Source: Deltaproteobacteria bacterium | GTDB lineage: Bacteria > Desulfobacterota > Desulfobulbia > Desulfobulbales > SURF-16 | Reading direction: 5' to 3' | Length of the DNA: 40,817 bases | NCBI GenBank assembly: GCA_030667965.1 | Contig: DAOUUW010000006.1 | Span: 1 to 40,817, forward strand | Shown: one piece after another, positions 15,543 to 23,817 of the stretch | How positions within the stretch are numbered: the first letter of the stretch is position 1 | How the letters are laid out: every line of letters begins with the position of its first letter | Notes under the pieces: model-generated | Database searches by the model: none | The model's input: the letters and a program-made list of their open reading frames with translations, nothing else | Told to the model about the DNA's origin: nothing | Program-made: the position numbers and the translations under genes

Positions 15543-16466
15543 CTATGCCTTGTTGGATTCATCTGTTTTTGCTTTTCGTGTCGCCAGAAGATGGAATCCG
15601 GTGAACAAAGCCGGCCAGATTATCAGAACCATTGGAACCATTGCCAGGAAGTCCTTGACATAGCTGATAATCGGGGCATTTCCCACGTGCATATTAAAGC
15701 CTATTTCCTCAAATGGAACATCTGAAATATACATCCAGGACGTTCCACCCACCTCTTTTTCGCCATAGACATGGTCGATGTATTTTCCGCCACTTTCTTC
15801 AATTTTAGTGTGTGCTTGAGCAACAAGGTCTTTACGTTTGCCAAATGTCATGACGCCCTGGGGACAGGCCTCAACACATGCCGGTGGACGTCCGAATTTA
15901 AGCCGGGTGTCGTAGCACATGATGCATTTTTTGATAATTGGGTTAATGGCGCTTGAGAAGCTGTATGCCGGAATATAGAAGGGGCAGGCAATCATGCAGG
16001 TACGGCAGCCGACGCATACCTTGGGATTGTATATAACAGCGCCTTCGGGTGTTTTGGTATATGCATTAACAAAGCAGGATGTCAGACATCCCGGCTCCTG
16101 GCAATGGTTGCACTGTACTTTTCTGAAGAAAGGACTTTCTCGTCCTTCAACTTCGTAGCGGTTGACAACCGTGTACGCTTTCTCAGTGGTGCGTGGTTTT
16201 TCTCCGCCGTGACCATGCTGGTCAAAGAAGCTGTAGTCGTCAAATGGGATGTCTGGTTCAGGAAGTCCCTGTTCTACATTGCATGCTGCCTCACATGTGC
16301 GGCATCCTATGCATTTTGTCATGTCAACAAGCACCCCCATACTATCCGGGTAGCCGCCGAATGTGCCGCCCGCTGCATCGGCCTTAGTGGCTTTGCCTGT
16401 TGCCGCTGCAGCAAGTCCGCCTGCCAGGCTTCCCTTTATAAAATTTCTGCGGTTTAATTTTTTCAT
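15543..16466 (-). CDS. Tat-exported four-cluster ferredoxin subunit (HybA/CbcT-like) with C-terminal anchor
   Basis: The 307-residue product begins with a twin-arginine signal (NRRNFIKGSLAGG). Four cysteine clusters bind [4Fe-4S] centres: CIGCRTCEAAC (52-62), CNHCQEPGCLTSC (119-131), CVGCRTCMIAC (151-161) and the loop cluster starting CIMC at 181 and ending ACVEAC at about 201. A hydrophobic helix near the C terminus ('FLAMVPMVLIIWPALFTGF', about 270-292) anchors it in the membrane, as in HybA. It would relay electrons between the NrfD-like subunit and the pentahaem cytochrome on the periplasmic side. It is the middle gene of the operon; the gap to the cytochrome gene is 42 bases. Confidence 0.92.
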   Translation of the reverse strand: MKKLNRRNFIKGSLAGGLAAAATGKATKADAAGGTFGGYPDSMGVLVDMTKCIGCRTCEAACNVEQGLPEPDIPFDDYSFFDQHGHGGEKPRTTEKAYTVVNRYEVEGRESPFFRKVQCNHCQEPGCLTSCFVNAYTKTPEGAVIYNPKVCVGCRTCMIACPFYIPAYSFSSAINPIIKKCIMCYDTRLKFGRPPACVEACPQGVMTFGKRKDLVAQAHTKIEESGGKYIDHVYGEKEVGGTSWMYISDVPFEEIGFNMHVGNAPIISYVKDFLAMVPMVLIIWPALFTGFHLLATRKAKTDESNKA

Positions 16467-16508
16467 TCATTTCACCTATATTATTTTGAACTTATTGTTT
16501 GACTGATT

Positions 16509-17030
16509 TTAGTGATGCCCTGAAGCCTTGCCCGGGGCAGGGGCGTATTTACCTGTCCTGTAGAATTTTTCGCCTTTGTCCGTCATTGCGTGGCAATCAA
16601 CGCATCCGTCAGGAGCACCGACTTCCTTGTGGCAGGTGAGACAGTTCAGGTGGTAGACTGCTTTCAGTCCGGGTTTGGCCTTGTGATGCAAGCGGGGCGT
16701 GTTGTAGCTTTTTTCAAGATTAGCGGCAGAAAACGGTTCTGCTGCATGGCAGTCGCTGCACAATGGTGATTCGGCCTCTCCGCTGTTCATGTGACAGGGG
16801 ATGCAGTTCGGATCTTCGGGAGGTGTGCCCGCAGTGTGGTGGTGACATGTGGTGCAGTTTTCAGATGTTGCTTCAATATGCATGTCGTGGTCAAAACTGA
16901 CCCCCTCATATAAACTGCTCAGTCTGTTCAGCTCGAGCACCTGGCCACCGACGGTCATCGGCAGTGAAAGAGGGACCGCCATGGCTAGTATTGCCGCGAG
17001 GCCTATAATTTTCCCTTTTTTAAAACCCAT
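16509..17030 (-). CDS. Pentahaem class III-type c cytochrome (CbcS-like)
   Basis: The 173-residue precursor has a signal peptide (IIGLAAILAMAVPLSLPMTVGG) and five CXXCH motifs: CTTCH, CIPCH, CSDCH, CLTCH and CVDCH. Extra His residues ('SFDHDMHIEA', 'HHHTAG', 'RLHHKAK', 'VYHLNC') provide the sixth ligands expected for bis-His c3/c7-type haems. A strong ribosome site (AAGGAGAAAGGAA) precedes the ATG. It is the first gene of the operon and the likely periplasmic electron exit (or entry) of the quinone oxidoreductase. It could connect the quinone pool with the large cytochromes of the neighbouring + strand locus. Confidence 0.92.
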   Translation of the reverse strand: MGFKKGKIIGLAAILAMAVPLSLPMTVGGQVLELNRLSSLYEGVSFDHDMHIEATSENCTTCHHHTAGTPPEDPNCIPCHMNSGEAESPLCSDCHAAEPFSAANLEKSYNTPRLHHKAKPGLKAVYHLNCLTCHKEVGAPDGCVDCHAMTDKGEKFYRTGKYAPAPGKASGHH

Positions 17031-17138
17031 TTCCTTTCTCCTTAAATTGGAATGTACTAAAATTCAGGCACGCAAAAAACAAGCAGCCTATTAATTTAAT
17101 AGCAGGATTTACCCGCATTTTTGGTCGGCATGGCGTTT

Positions 17139-17156
17139 ATGCATAAAAAATGCCAC
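17139..17156 (-). promoter_or_regulatory. Candidate sigma54 (-24/-12) promoter for the cytochrome/ferredoxin/NrfD operon
   Basis: Read on the - strand the site is GTGGCATTTTTTATGCAT: TGGCA at -24 and ATGCA at -12, with the required 10 bases between the GG and GC pairs. The -24 box is perfect and the -12 box has one mismatch (T to A). Transcription would start about 100 bases before the cytochrome ATG. The AT-rich palindrome CATAAAAAAT...ATTTTTTATG (17142-17166) overlaps the site, which could be regulatory or a chance effect. Confidence 0.45.
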
Positions 17157-17270
17157 ATTTTTTATGATCAGGTAGATGTGAAAGGGGAGTGGCTGTTTGT
17201 CGAATAAAAAAATGGAAAAAAAGGATGAATAATGCCTCATTCTGAGACAGGGGGTGATATGGTGAGACGG

Positions 17271-17306
17271 AAAAGTGTGGCATGGAGTGTTGCACGCCGC
17301 ACTTTT
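17271..17306 (-). terminator. Probable rho-independent terminator of ftsH
   Basis: On the - strand an 11 bp stem with one G-U type mismatch position (AAAAGTGCGGC / GCCACACTTTT) encloses a 14-base loop, about 40 bases after the ftsH stop. The closing arm supplies four U residues. It fits a terminator of the ftsH transcript. Confidence 0.5.
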
Positions 17307-17310
17307 GTTG

Positions 17311-17324
17311 CAACATATATGTTG
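17311..17324. promoter_or_regulatory. Palindrome CAACATATATGTTG, possible activator site
   Basis: This is a perfect 14 bp palindrome in the gap between ftsH and the pentahaem cytochrome gene. It lies about 160 bases upstream of the candidate sigma54 promoter, a typical distance for an enhancer-binding-protein site. The rest of the 317-base gap holds the ftsH hairpin at 17271-17306 and nothing else I recognise. Confidence 0.35.
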
Positions 17325-17347
17325 TGACTGCATCACCTATGTTCTAT

Positions 17348-19144
17348 CTATTTTAGCCGCATGATTTTCTCATTGAATTTGCCGATTTCTTTGCATTTTA
17401 AGATGATGTTTACTTCTTCCGCATCAATTGTCTCATTTTCAAGAAGGACTTCAGCAAGTTTGTGCAGATAGCCTATTTTACCGTCGAGGAGAATCATAGT
17501 TTGCTGATAACAGTCCTCGATGATTTTATTAATTTCAGCATCGATAGTCTGGGCGGTTTGGGCGCTGTAGGAACGTTTGGCCGAATCGCCGCCAAGGAAC
17601 CCTTGATCACTTGTAACATACGCCCTGGGACCAAGACGTTCACTCATGCCCCATTCGCAAACCATTTTTGTTGCAATTTCAGTTGCAGTCTGCAGATCAT
17701 TACTTGCCCCCGTGGTAAGTTGGTTGAAAATAATTTCTTCGGCAGTTCTGCCGCCAAGCAATGTCATAACCCGGGCAAGCAGATATTCGCGGGTGTAAGA
17801 ATGGCGGTCGTCAAGGGGAACCTGCATGGTAACACCCATGGCTCGACCACGGGGGATGATCGTGATTTTATGTACCGGGTCCGCATCAGGCAGAATTTCG
17901 GCAATAAGGGCATGCCCTGCCTCATGATAGGCGGTGACCTGTTTTTCCTCATAGCTGATCACCATACCCTTTCTTTCCGCCCCCATGAGTATTTTGTCTT
18001 TGGCATTTTCAAAGTCGTCAAGGGAAATGCAGTCCTTGTTCTGTCGGGCGGCCAACAGGGCGGATTCGTTCATGAGATTTGCCAGTTCCGCCCCGGTAAA
18101 GCCGGGAGTGCTCTTTGCAACAATCTTAAGATCAACATCATGGCAAAGTTTGAGATTTTCCCCATGGACTTGCAGAATTTTCTCGCGGCCTTTCACGTCG
18201 GGAGGCAGTATGGTGACCTGCCTGTCGAAGCGGCCAGGTCTCAGCAGGGCCGGGTCAAGGACATCCGGACGGTTGGTTGCGGCGACAAGGATAACCGTCT
18301 TGTCTGATTTAAAGCCGTCCATTTCCACGAGCAGGGCGTTCAGGGTCTGTTCCCGTTCGTCCTGGCCACCCTGGGCTTGGGCTCCGCCACGGCTGCGTCC
18401 CATGGCGTCTATTTCATCGATGAAAATAATGCAGGGCGCATTTTTTTTAGCCTTTTCAAAAAGTTTGCGCACCCTGGAAGCACCGACCCCGACAAACATT
18501 TCAACAAAATCCGAGCCGCTCATGTAGAAAAAAGGAACACCGGCTTCACCGGCAATGGCTTTGCCGAGAAGAGTCTTACCGGTTCCCGGAGGCCCCTGCA
18601 GTAGTACACCTTTAGGGATACGGCCGCCAAGTTTGGTGAATTTGGTTGCATCTCTCAGGCATTCCACTATTTCCACGAGTTCTTCCTTGGCTTCGGGAAT
18701 ACCGGCAACATCGTCAAAGGTAACATCAATAGATTTTTCCGGAGTAATTTCTGTCTTTTTCTTGTCCAGAGTTCCTCCTTTTTTCTGCTTCATCATTAAA
18801 TACATCCAGACTCCCATTATCATGAGAAAGAACAATGGAGCCAGGGGAGACGACATGGGTATGGGGGCACGGGTCGTTATGCTGATGTTTTTTTCTTCTA
18901 ACCTGTCAAGAATAGTTTTGATATCAGGGGCATAGGTTATAAATTGCCTGCCGAATTTGTCCGTTGCCTCAATTTTACCATCCTGCATGGTGACTTTGGT
19001 GATTTCATCATCTGCAATCTGTGCCACAAAGGTTGAATAATCGAGATTTGGCAGTTTCTTTTCGGCTTTCCAGAAACTGGCGGCAACAGCGAGAACGACA
19101 AGAACGACCAATGCTATCAGTATATTTCTAAAACTATTTTTCAT
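17348..19144 (-). CDS. ftsH: ATP-dependent zinc metalloprotease FtsH
   Basis: The 598-residue product has the full FtsH layout. Transmembrane helix 1 is at about 6-24, a short periplasmic domain runs to about 98, and helix 2 is at about 100-118. The AAA domain carries Walker A GPPGTGKT (184-191), Walker B '[10 protein letters not shown]' (238-247) and the second region of homology '[18 protein letters not shown]'. The zinc protease motif HEAGH is at 407-411 and a third ligand Asp lies in '[11 protein letters not shown]'. It degrades damaged or unassembled membrane proteins and selected regulators. The ATG has a GGAGG ribosome site. Length is slightly below the 610-650 residue average because the C-terminal tail is short. 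It is a single-gene unit here. Confidence 0.97.
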   Translation of the reverse strand: MKNSFRNILIALVVLVVLAVAASFWKAEKKLPNLDYSTFVAQIADDEITKVTMQDGKIEATDKFGRQFITYAPDIKTILDRLEEKNISITTRAPIPMSSPLAPLFFLMIMGVWMYLMMKQKKGGTLDKKKTEITPEKSIDVTFDDVAGIPEAKEELVEIVECLRDATKFTKLGGRIPKGVLLQGPPGTGKTLLGKAIAGEAGVPFFYMSGSDFVEMFVGVGASRVRKLFEKAKKNAPCIIFIDEIDAMGRSRGGAQAQGGQDEREQTLNALLVEMDGFKSDKTVILVAATNRPDVLDPALLRPGRFDRQVTILPPDVKGREKILQVHGENLKLCHDVDLKIVAKSTPGFTGAELANLMNESALLAARQNKDCISLDDFENAKDKILMGAERKGMVISYEEKQVTAYHEAGHALIAEILPDADPVHKITIIPRGRAMGVTMQVPLDDRHSYTREYLLARVMTLLGGRTAEEIIFNQLTTGASNDLQTATEIATKMVCEWGMSERLGPRAYVTSDQGFLGGDSAKRSYSAQTAQTIDAEINKIIEDCYQQTMILLDGKIGYLHKLAEVLLENETIDAEEVNIILKCKEIGKFNEKIMRLK

Positions 19145-19184
19145 GCAAGCCTCCGGCTCTTTGTAATTAATTTTTGTTAGCGCA

Positions 19185-19190
19185 ATTATA
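19185..19190 (-). promoter_or_regulatory. Candidate -10 box (TATAAT) of ftsH
   Basis: On the - strand a perfect TATAAT lies about 40 bases before the ftsH ATG. No convincing -35 box is visible 16-18 bases upstream, where the terminal repeat of the family B MITE (19193-19285) begins, so the insertion may have replaced the original -35 region. Confidence 0.4.
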
Positions 19191-19192
19191 CA

Positions 19193-19285
19193 CCAATATC
19201 ATTAACTTAAGGCTTCTTGTAATCCCCTCTCCTGGGGGGAGGGGGAAAGGGTGAGGGGGAAAAACGCCTTAAGGTAATGACATTG
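19193..19285. mobile_element. MITE-like element, family B copy 1 (93 bp)
   Basis: Terminal inverted repeats of about 20 bases (CCAATATCATTAACTTAAGG / CCTTAAGGTAATGACATTG) enclose a C/G-rich core CCCTCTCCTGGGGGGAGGGG. A related element lies at 25694-25785. No coding capacity is seen. Confidence 0.75.
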
Positions 19286-19291
19286 AATTAT

Positions 19292-19504
19292 ACGTAACTT
19301 CTCCAAAAGTGGTGGTAAGTAGTTATTTTTGACTTTCTGGATCGGAGTCTTCGCTACCTCCGGCTAAAAGCATACCGGAGGTAAGCGCAGACACCGATGA
19401 CGGATTTACGGGAAGTTACGATCGTCATCCCCGAATGTCGTTATCGGGAGGTAAGCGAAGACTCCGATCCAGGAGTTTTACCACCACTTTTGGAGAAGTT
19501 ACGT
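19292..19504. mobile_element. 213 bp element with perfect 27 bp terminal inverted repeats
   Basis: The ends, beginning ACGTAACTTCTCCAAAAGTG at 19292 and its exact reverse complement ending at 19504, match over 27 bases. Inside is a second perfect 16 bp inverted pair (GGATCGGAGTCTTCGC at 19339-19354, its complement at 19455-19470), and a nested hairpin (TACCTCCGG / CCGGAGGTA). The element starts only 6 bases after the family B MITE. No obvious target duplication is visible. It is a non-coding foldback or MITE-type element; the mobilising transposase is not in the window. Confidence 0.75.
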
Positions 19505-19564
19505 GTTTTTATGTTATCTCCCTGATATGATATGTGTTTTAATTTTTTGAGGTATTTGTTTCTA

Positions 19565-19611
19565 CCACACATGGTGTTGTGTTTTTTTCGTAAATGCAAC
19601 ATCATGTGTGG
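19565..19611. repeat. Stem-loop downstream of the response regulator gene
   Basis: Arms CCACACATGGTGTTG and CAACATCATGTGTGG (14 of 15 pairs) enclose a 17-base T-rich loop. It lies 58 bases past the regulator's stop codon. Without a clear U-run after the stem it may be a weak terminator or a protein-binding site. The rest of the 525-base gap 19145-19669 holds the two elements described above. Confidence 0.45.
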
Positions 19612-19669
19612 CATAAAACTGTTTTGACGATCCTATGTAACAGTATGAGCCCAACAATTTCTTTAAGGT

Positions 19670-21481
19670 TTATGAGCTGATCTCCAGCAGCGATGTGTCA
19701 ATGTCGAGCTGCCTGATTTTACGATAGAGCGTACTCCTGTCAATGCCCAGAATACGGGCTGCCTGGGCTTTGTTGCCGTAGGTCAGTTTTAATGTGTTGA
19801 GAATACGTTCTTCTTCGCTTTCGTTCCCGCTCGCTTCGACAAAGATTGCTTCTTCTGCCCGGGTTGTTTCAAGGGCTTTCTGGTCCTGAATTTCCAGAGG
19901 AAGATTTGCCAGGGTGATTGTTACTCCGGAGCAGAGAACACAGGCTCTTTCAATGACATGCTCAAGTTCCCTGACATTGCCGGGCCACTGATACTTGATG
20001 AGCTGGCCCAGGGCCTGATCTGAAATGCCTTGGATTGATTTGTCCAGACGCTTGCTGAAGCGTCCTATGAATTTTTTGACCAGCAGGTGGATGTCATCAT
20101 ATCGTTCCCGCAGGGGCGGCAGGATTATATCCACAACCTTAAGGCGATAGTAAAGATCTTCCCTGAAACTTCCGGCAACGACCAGGGCTTTCAGATCGGC
20201 ATTGGTGGCTGCAACAACTCGTACATCAACTTTTATCGGCCGGTCTTCTCCTACCGGATAGAAAGTCCGTTCCTGCAGGAAACGCAGGAGGCGAAGCTGC
20301 ATCATGGGTGAAATGTCACCAATTTCATCAAGAAAAAGAGTGCCTCCGTCAGCTTGGAGAATTCGTCCCTGACGGTCGCGGTCGGCCCCGGTAAATGAAC
20401 CTTTTTTGTGGCCGAATAACTCGCTTTCCAGCAGATTTTCAGGTATGGCCGTACAATCAACCTTGATGTGAGGCATGTCTCTTCTCGGACTCTCAAGATG
20501 AAGTGCCTCAGCAACAAGCTCCTTGCCTGTTCCGCTCTCGCCGGTAATGAGGACGGTGGTGTCGACCTTGCCCACGTTTTCGATCAGGGTGTAAACGGTC
20601 TGCATGGGTCTGCTGTTGCCGATCAGTCTGTGCAGGCCAGTCCGTTTATCACGTTGCTCCAGGGCTTCCAGGCGGCTCACGTCCCTTGCTATAAGGACAA
20701 CACCAAGAAAATGTCCGTCAGAGGTCAGTAGTGGAGCTGCACTGATTCTGAAAACCGTGACGCCGGATCCTTCAAGCTCAAATTCAACCCGGTGTTCGGC
20801 CACTTCGCATTCTTCCTGCAGCACCGTCTGGGCGTCAAAGGCAAAAATCTCGGAAAAACAGGGGAGTTCGTCAATTCTTCTCCCCCGGGCAATGTTGTCC
20901 GGGTTGAATTTTTCCTGCCATTTACGGGCCTCATTGTTCATGTCAGTGACCATCATTTCAGCGTCAACCGTCACGACAAGATCCTTGATGCTGCGGAACA
21001 CTGTTTCCAGGTATTGCTGATAACGGTCTTTCTCAAGGGTTAACAGTTCATTCTCTTTGTGCAAAGAGTATTGTTGCAGAGCCATGCGGGCAGTACGCAA
21101 CAGGTTGTCTTTTTTTACCGGCTTGGCCAGATAATCAAAGGCACCGAGGCGCACGGCTTCAGCGGCGGAATTAATATTGGGATAGCCGGTGACCATGACC
21201 ATTGGGCATTTCAGGCCCATTTCTCTTACCTGGCGCAAAAGATCAATGCCGGATGAACCCTCCATAACAATATCACTGACAATGAGATCGAAATTCTTAT
21301 TTTCCAACAGATCCAGCGCCTCTTCATAGGAGGATGCTGCGGAAACAGGTCCATAGCCGGCTCTGGTGAGAAACATTTTAAATGTAAGCCGCAGGCTTTC
21401 CTCGTCATCTACGACAAGAATGGGATGCTTTGTTTCTTTGATTTCGTCAGTTTTTTCTTCTTCGTTATTGCTGTCTATCAT
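19670..21481 (-). CDS. Sigma54-dependent response regulator (REC-PAS-AAA-Fis HTH)
   Basis: The 603-residue product has a receiver domain at about 18-135, with the phospho-accepting Asp70 in 'DLIVSDIVMEG' and the Lys of 'YLAKPVKK'. A PAS domain follows at about 155-275. The AAA+ domain has Walker A 'GESGTGKE', 'ELFGHKKGSFTGA' (a conservative GSFTGA version of the GAFTGA loop) and Walker B 'GTLFLDEIGDIS'. A Fis-type HTH at the C terminus reads 'NKAQAARILGIDRSTLYRKI'. It activates sigma54 promoters when phosphorylated. A PAS between receiver and AAA is unusual for NtrC-type regulators and implies a second input. The start overlaps the stop of the kinase gene (ATGA), so the two are a cognate pair. 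A sigma54 promoter candidate precedes the kinase. Confidence 0.95.
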   Translation of the reverse strand: MIDSNNEEEKTDEIKETKHPILVVDDEESLRLTFKMFLTRAGYGPVSAASSYEEALDLLENKNFDLIVSDIVMEGSSGIDLLRQVREMGLKCPMVMVTGYPNINSAAEAVRLGAFDYLAKPVKKDNLLRTARMALQQYSLHKENELLTLEKDRYQQYLETVFRSIKDLVVTVDAEMMVTDMNNEARKWQEKFNPDNIARGRRIDELPCFSEIFAFDAQTVLQEECEVAEHRVEFELEGSGVTVFRISAAPLLTSDGHFLGVVLIARDVSRLEALEQRDKRTGLHRLIGNSRPMQTVYTLIENVGKVDTTVLITGESGTGKELVAEALHLESPRRDMPHIKVDCTAIPENLLESELFGHKKGSFTGADRDRQGRILQADGGTLFLDEIGDISPMMQLRLLRFLQERTFYPVGEDRPIKVDVRVVAATNADLKALVVAGSFREDLYYRLKVVDIILPPLRERYDDIHLLVKKFIGRFSKRLDKSIQGISDQALGQLIKYQWPGNVRELEHVIERACVLCSGVTITLANLPLEIQDQKALETTRAEEAIFVEASGNESEEERILNTLKLTYGNKAQAARILGIDRSTLYRKIRQLDIDTSLLEISS

Positions 21482-23550
21482 TCCTTGTTTCCCTTGAAGA
21501 CAGGCAGGTCTACCATGATGTTGGTATACTCGCCTGATTCGCTTTCAATTCTTATAAAGCCGTTGAAATTTTTAATAAGTCCCTGGCTGATACTAAGTCC
21601 GAGTCCTGTTCCTTCCCCGGATTTTTTGGTGGAGAAAAAAGGATTGCAGATAAATTGAATAATCTCGGCAGGAATTCCAATGCCGTAATCTTTGATTGAC
21701 GTTCGGACATAGGTTTTTCCCGCCACTTCCACGGTGTTTATTTTCAGTTCAATTTTTTTGTTTGTTCCTATTCCTGTAAATTTTTCGTTAAGTGCATAGC
21801 GGGCATTGCTCAACAGATTAATAAAGACCTGCTCCAGATGCTGAGGGTGGACCCAGACAGGTGGAGTGTCGTGTTCGATGTCTTCAGCAATATTTATGCC
21901 ATCTTTAATGAGCTGGTGACGGACAAGGGCCAGAGAGTTGTCAACGACATCAGGTACATATGTTTCTGAAAATAACTGGCTATCGTCATCCCCCTGGCGG
22001 GCAAAAGAAAGCAGTTTGCCGGCAATATCGGCAATCCGTTCTCCTTCGCTGATAATGCGGGGAAGAAGTGAGTTTATTGTTTCCGTATCCTGGTTATCAT
22101 CAAGGACAATCTGGGCATAGTTAATAATACCATTGATAGGATTATTAATTTCATGGGCCACACCGGCTGCAAGTTCACCGATGGAGGCAAGCTGGGCCGT
22201 GCGTATGGTCTTGGCCCTGTTTTGCTTTTCAACGGTAACATCGCGCAGGAAGACCAGGCATTTTGTCCGGCCGTCGACATCTGTAAACGGCGCATAGCTC
22301 TGGCTGTAATGCCTGTCCTTGAAAAGAATGTCCTCGGTATGTTCTATGCGGTTATGTTGGATGACAGAGCGCATGCGGCAGTCTTCACACGGTTCGGTTC
22401 GTTTTTTGTAGACCTCGAAACATTTATGTCCTAGCTTGTCACCGAATATGTTTTTAAGGACATCGTTCTGGAATTCGATTTCGTAGTTTGAGTTGAGGAT
22501 GTGCAGGCCCTGTCGGGTGGCGGCGATTATTCCCATGAATTTATCTCGTTCGGAACGTAGGGCTTCTTCCATTTTTTTGCGCTGCGTTATGTCTTCAAAA
22601 GACTCTATGCCGCCGATGACGTTACCTTTGGGGTCATAGAGAAGATCGGCGTTTTTGGAAATGATCAAGATGCGGCCGTCTTTGGCGCGCATCCGGCATT
22701 CATGGTTTAAAAACGGTTTTTGGGTTTCATCGGAAAAGAGCCGGCATGTCTTCGCCGGACAGATGATGTCGCATTTCTTTCCCTGGATTTCTTCATAAGA
22801 GTAGCCGGTTATTTCCTCTATCTTATTGTTCCAGGAGGTTATTTCCTTGTTTTTATTAACAGTGAAAATGGCACAGGGTGATACTTTGTATATGAGTTCC
22901 GCTTGCTCCAGGGCTTGACGCAGTCTATTTTCGGCTTCCTGTCTCTCAATTATTTCCTGGCGCAGGGCGCTGTTGAGGTCAATTAGGTCGGTGATTCTAT
23001 CCTGAACCCGAATTTCCAGAAAGTCATGGCCCGACTCAAGCATTCTTGTTTCAGCGCGCTGTTGGCTTACATCTCTGAGGGTCGTAACCATGCCAAGCAG
23101 GGAGCCGTCATCCTTCCATATCGGAGAGCCGTGGATTTCGTATATTTTTTCTTCACCATTTTTTAAAGTTACATTTTTGTCGATGGATACATCCTTTTTC
23201 TCTTTAATCACTTGGCTTAAAAGGCATTTCTGTCCTTTATGGTCACATTGACTGTCAAAGTTGAAGAGAAGTTTGTAGCACGTTTCTGCTCCTGGTTCAG
23301 GCGGGGTTTTTTCTCCGGAAAGCTGCCGGGCCGCCTTGTTGGCATATTTCACTTTGAAGTCTGTGTCGATGACAAGGATGGGCTCTGCCATATCGTTGAT
23401 AAATGTTTGGAAAAAATCGCATTCTCGTAACAATGGGTCATTTTCCTGCCCTGTATCATTAATTGCCTTTTCAAGATGGGCAACAAGGCTTGTCCGGCAG
23501 GCATCCAATTCGTCGATGAGTTCTTTTTTTGTTTTTTTGCTTTCAGGCAT
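21478..23550 (-). CDS. Soluble three-PAS histidine kinase, partner of the sigma54 regulator
   Basis: The 690-residue product lacks transmembrane helices. Three PAS domains (about 50-165, 225-345 and 350-455) precede a HisKA/HATPase core: 'ELAAGVAHEINNPINGIINYAQ', the N-box 'EQVFINLLSNARYAL', 'KDYGIGIP', 'NPFFSTK' and 'GEGTGLGLSIS'. Each PAS carries a cysteine cluster at the same place: 'ETCYKLLF..SQC..KGQKC', 'KKCDIICPAKTC' and 'HKCFEVY..TEPCEDC'. This suggests metal, Fe-S or thiol redox sensing in the cytoplasm. The ribosome site is weak. The candidate sigma54 promoter at 23632-23648 lies about 70 bases upstream. Confidence 0.95.
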   Translation of the reverse strand: MPESKKTKKELIDELDACRTSLVAHLEKAINDTGQENDPLLRECDFFQTFINDMAEPILVIDTDFKVKYANKAARQLSGEKTPPEPGAETCYKLLFNFDSQCDHKGQKCLLSQVIKEKKDVSIDKNVTLKNGEEKIYEIHGSPIWKDDGSLLGMVTTLRDVSQQRAETRMLESGHDFLEIRVQDRITDLIDLNSALRQEIIERQEAENRLRQALEQAELIYKVSPCAIFTVNKNKEITSWNNKIEEITGYSYEEIQGKKCDIICPAKTCRLFSDETQKPFLNHECRMRAKDGRILIISKNADLLYDPKGNVIGGIESFEDITQRKKMEEALRSERDKFMGIIAATRQGLHILNSNYEIEFQNDVLKNIFGDKLGHKCFEVYKKRTEPCEDCRMRSVIQHNRIEHTEDILFKDRHYSQSYAPFTDVDGRTKCLVFLRDVTVEKQNRAKTIRTAQLASIGELAAGVAHEINNPINGIINYAQIVLDDNQDTETINSLLPRIISEGERIADIAGKLLSFARQGDDDSQLFSETYVPDVVDNSLALVRHQLIKDGINIAEDIEHDTPPVWVHPQHLEQVFINLLSNARYALNEKFTGIGTNKKIELKINTVEVAGKTYVRTSIKDYGIGIPAEIIQFICNPFFSTKKSGEGTGLGLSISQGLIKNFNGFIRIESESGEYTNIMVDLPVFKGNKE

Positions 23551-23631
23551 TTTCGGGCCTTTTAGAGAAGCAAGTTAGTGGTGAGAAAAATTTGGGGATT
23601 TGTATTATTTTTATTACATCGAACGTAATTA

Positions 23632-23648
23632 AGCAATAATTTTGCCAA
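23632..23648 (-). promoter_or_regulatory. Strong candidate sigma54 promoter of the kinase/regulator operon
   Basis: On the - strand the site reads TTGGCAAAATTATTGCTT. It has TGGCA and TTGCT with exactly 10 bases between the GG and GC pairs, an almost perfect match to the -24/-12 consensus. An inverted repeat TTTGCC-N7-GGCAAA (23641-23659) overlaps the -24 side. The operon may be activated by its own product or by the neighbouring GAFTDA regulator. Confidence 0.6.
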
Positions 23649-23762
23649 AAAGAGGCAAATTGGCTCCCCGCTTTTTTTGCAGGAGTTAGTGAAAAGAAAA
23701 ATTTACCGCAAAAAAAAATCAGGGGAGGGTGTTTTGGAGAGGACTTGATTCCCAGGGTGATT

Positions 23763-23817
23763 AAAGGGAGAGAAGAGGTAAACAACGATCAGGCGGACGC
23801 CGCGTTCTCTCCCTTAA
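23763..23817 (-). terminator. Hairpin spanning the stop codon of the GAFTDA regulator gene
   Basis: Arms TTAAAGGGAGAGAA and TTCTCTCCCTTAA pair over about 12 bp with a 30-base loop. The second arm on the - strand is followed by TTTAAT. The stop codon at 23789 falls inside the loop. It is a plausible terminator that isolates this gene from the kinase operon's promoter. Confidence 0.45.

Noticed and set aside
17277-17294. Sigma54-like sequence TGGCATGGAGTGTTGCA on the + strand
   Set aside because: The GG to GC spacing is 11, not 10, no + strand gene follows, and the sequence is explained by the ftsH terminator hairpin.
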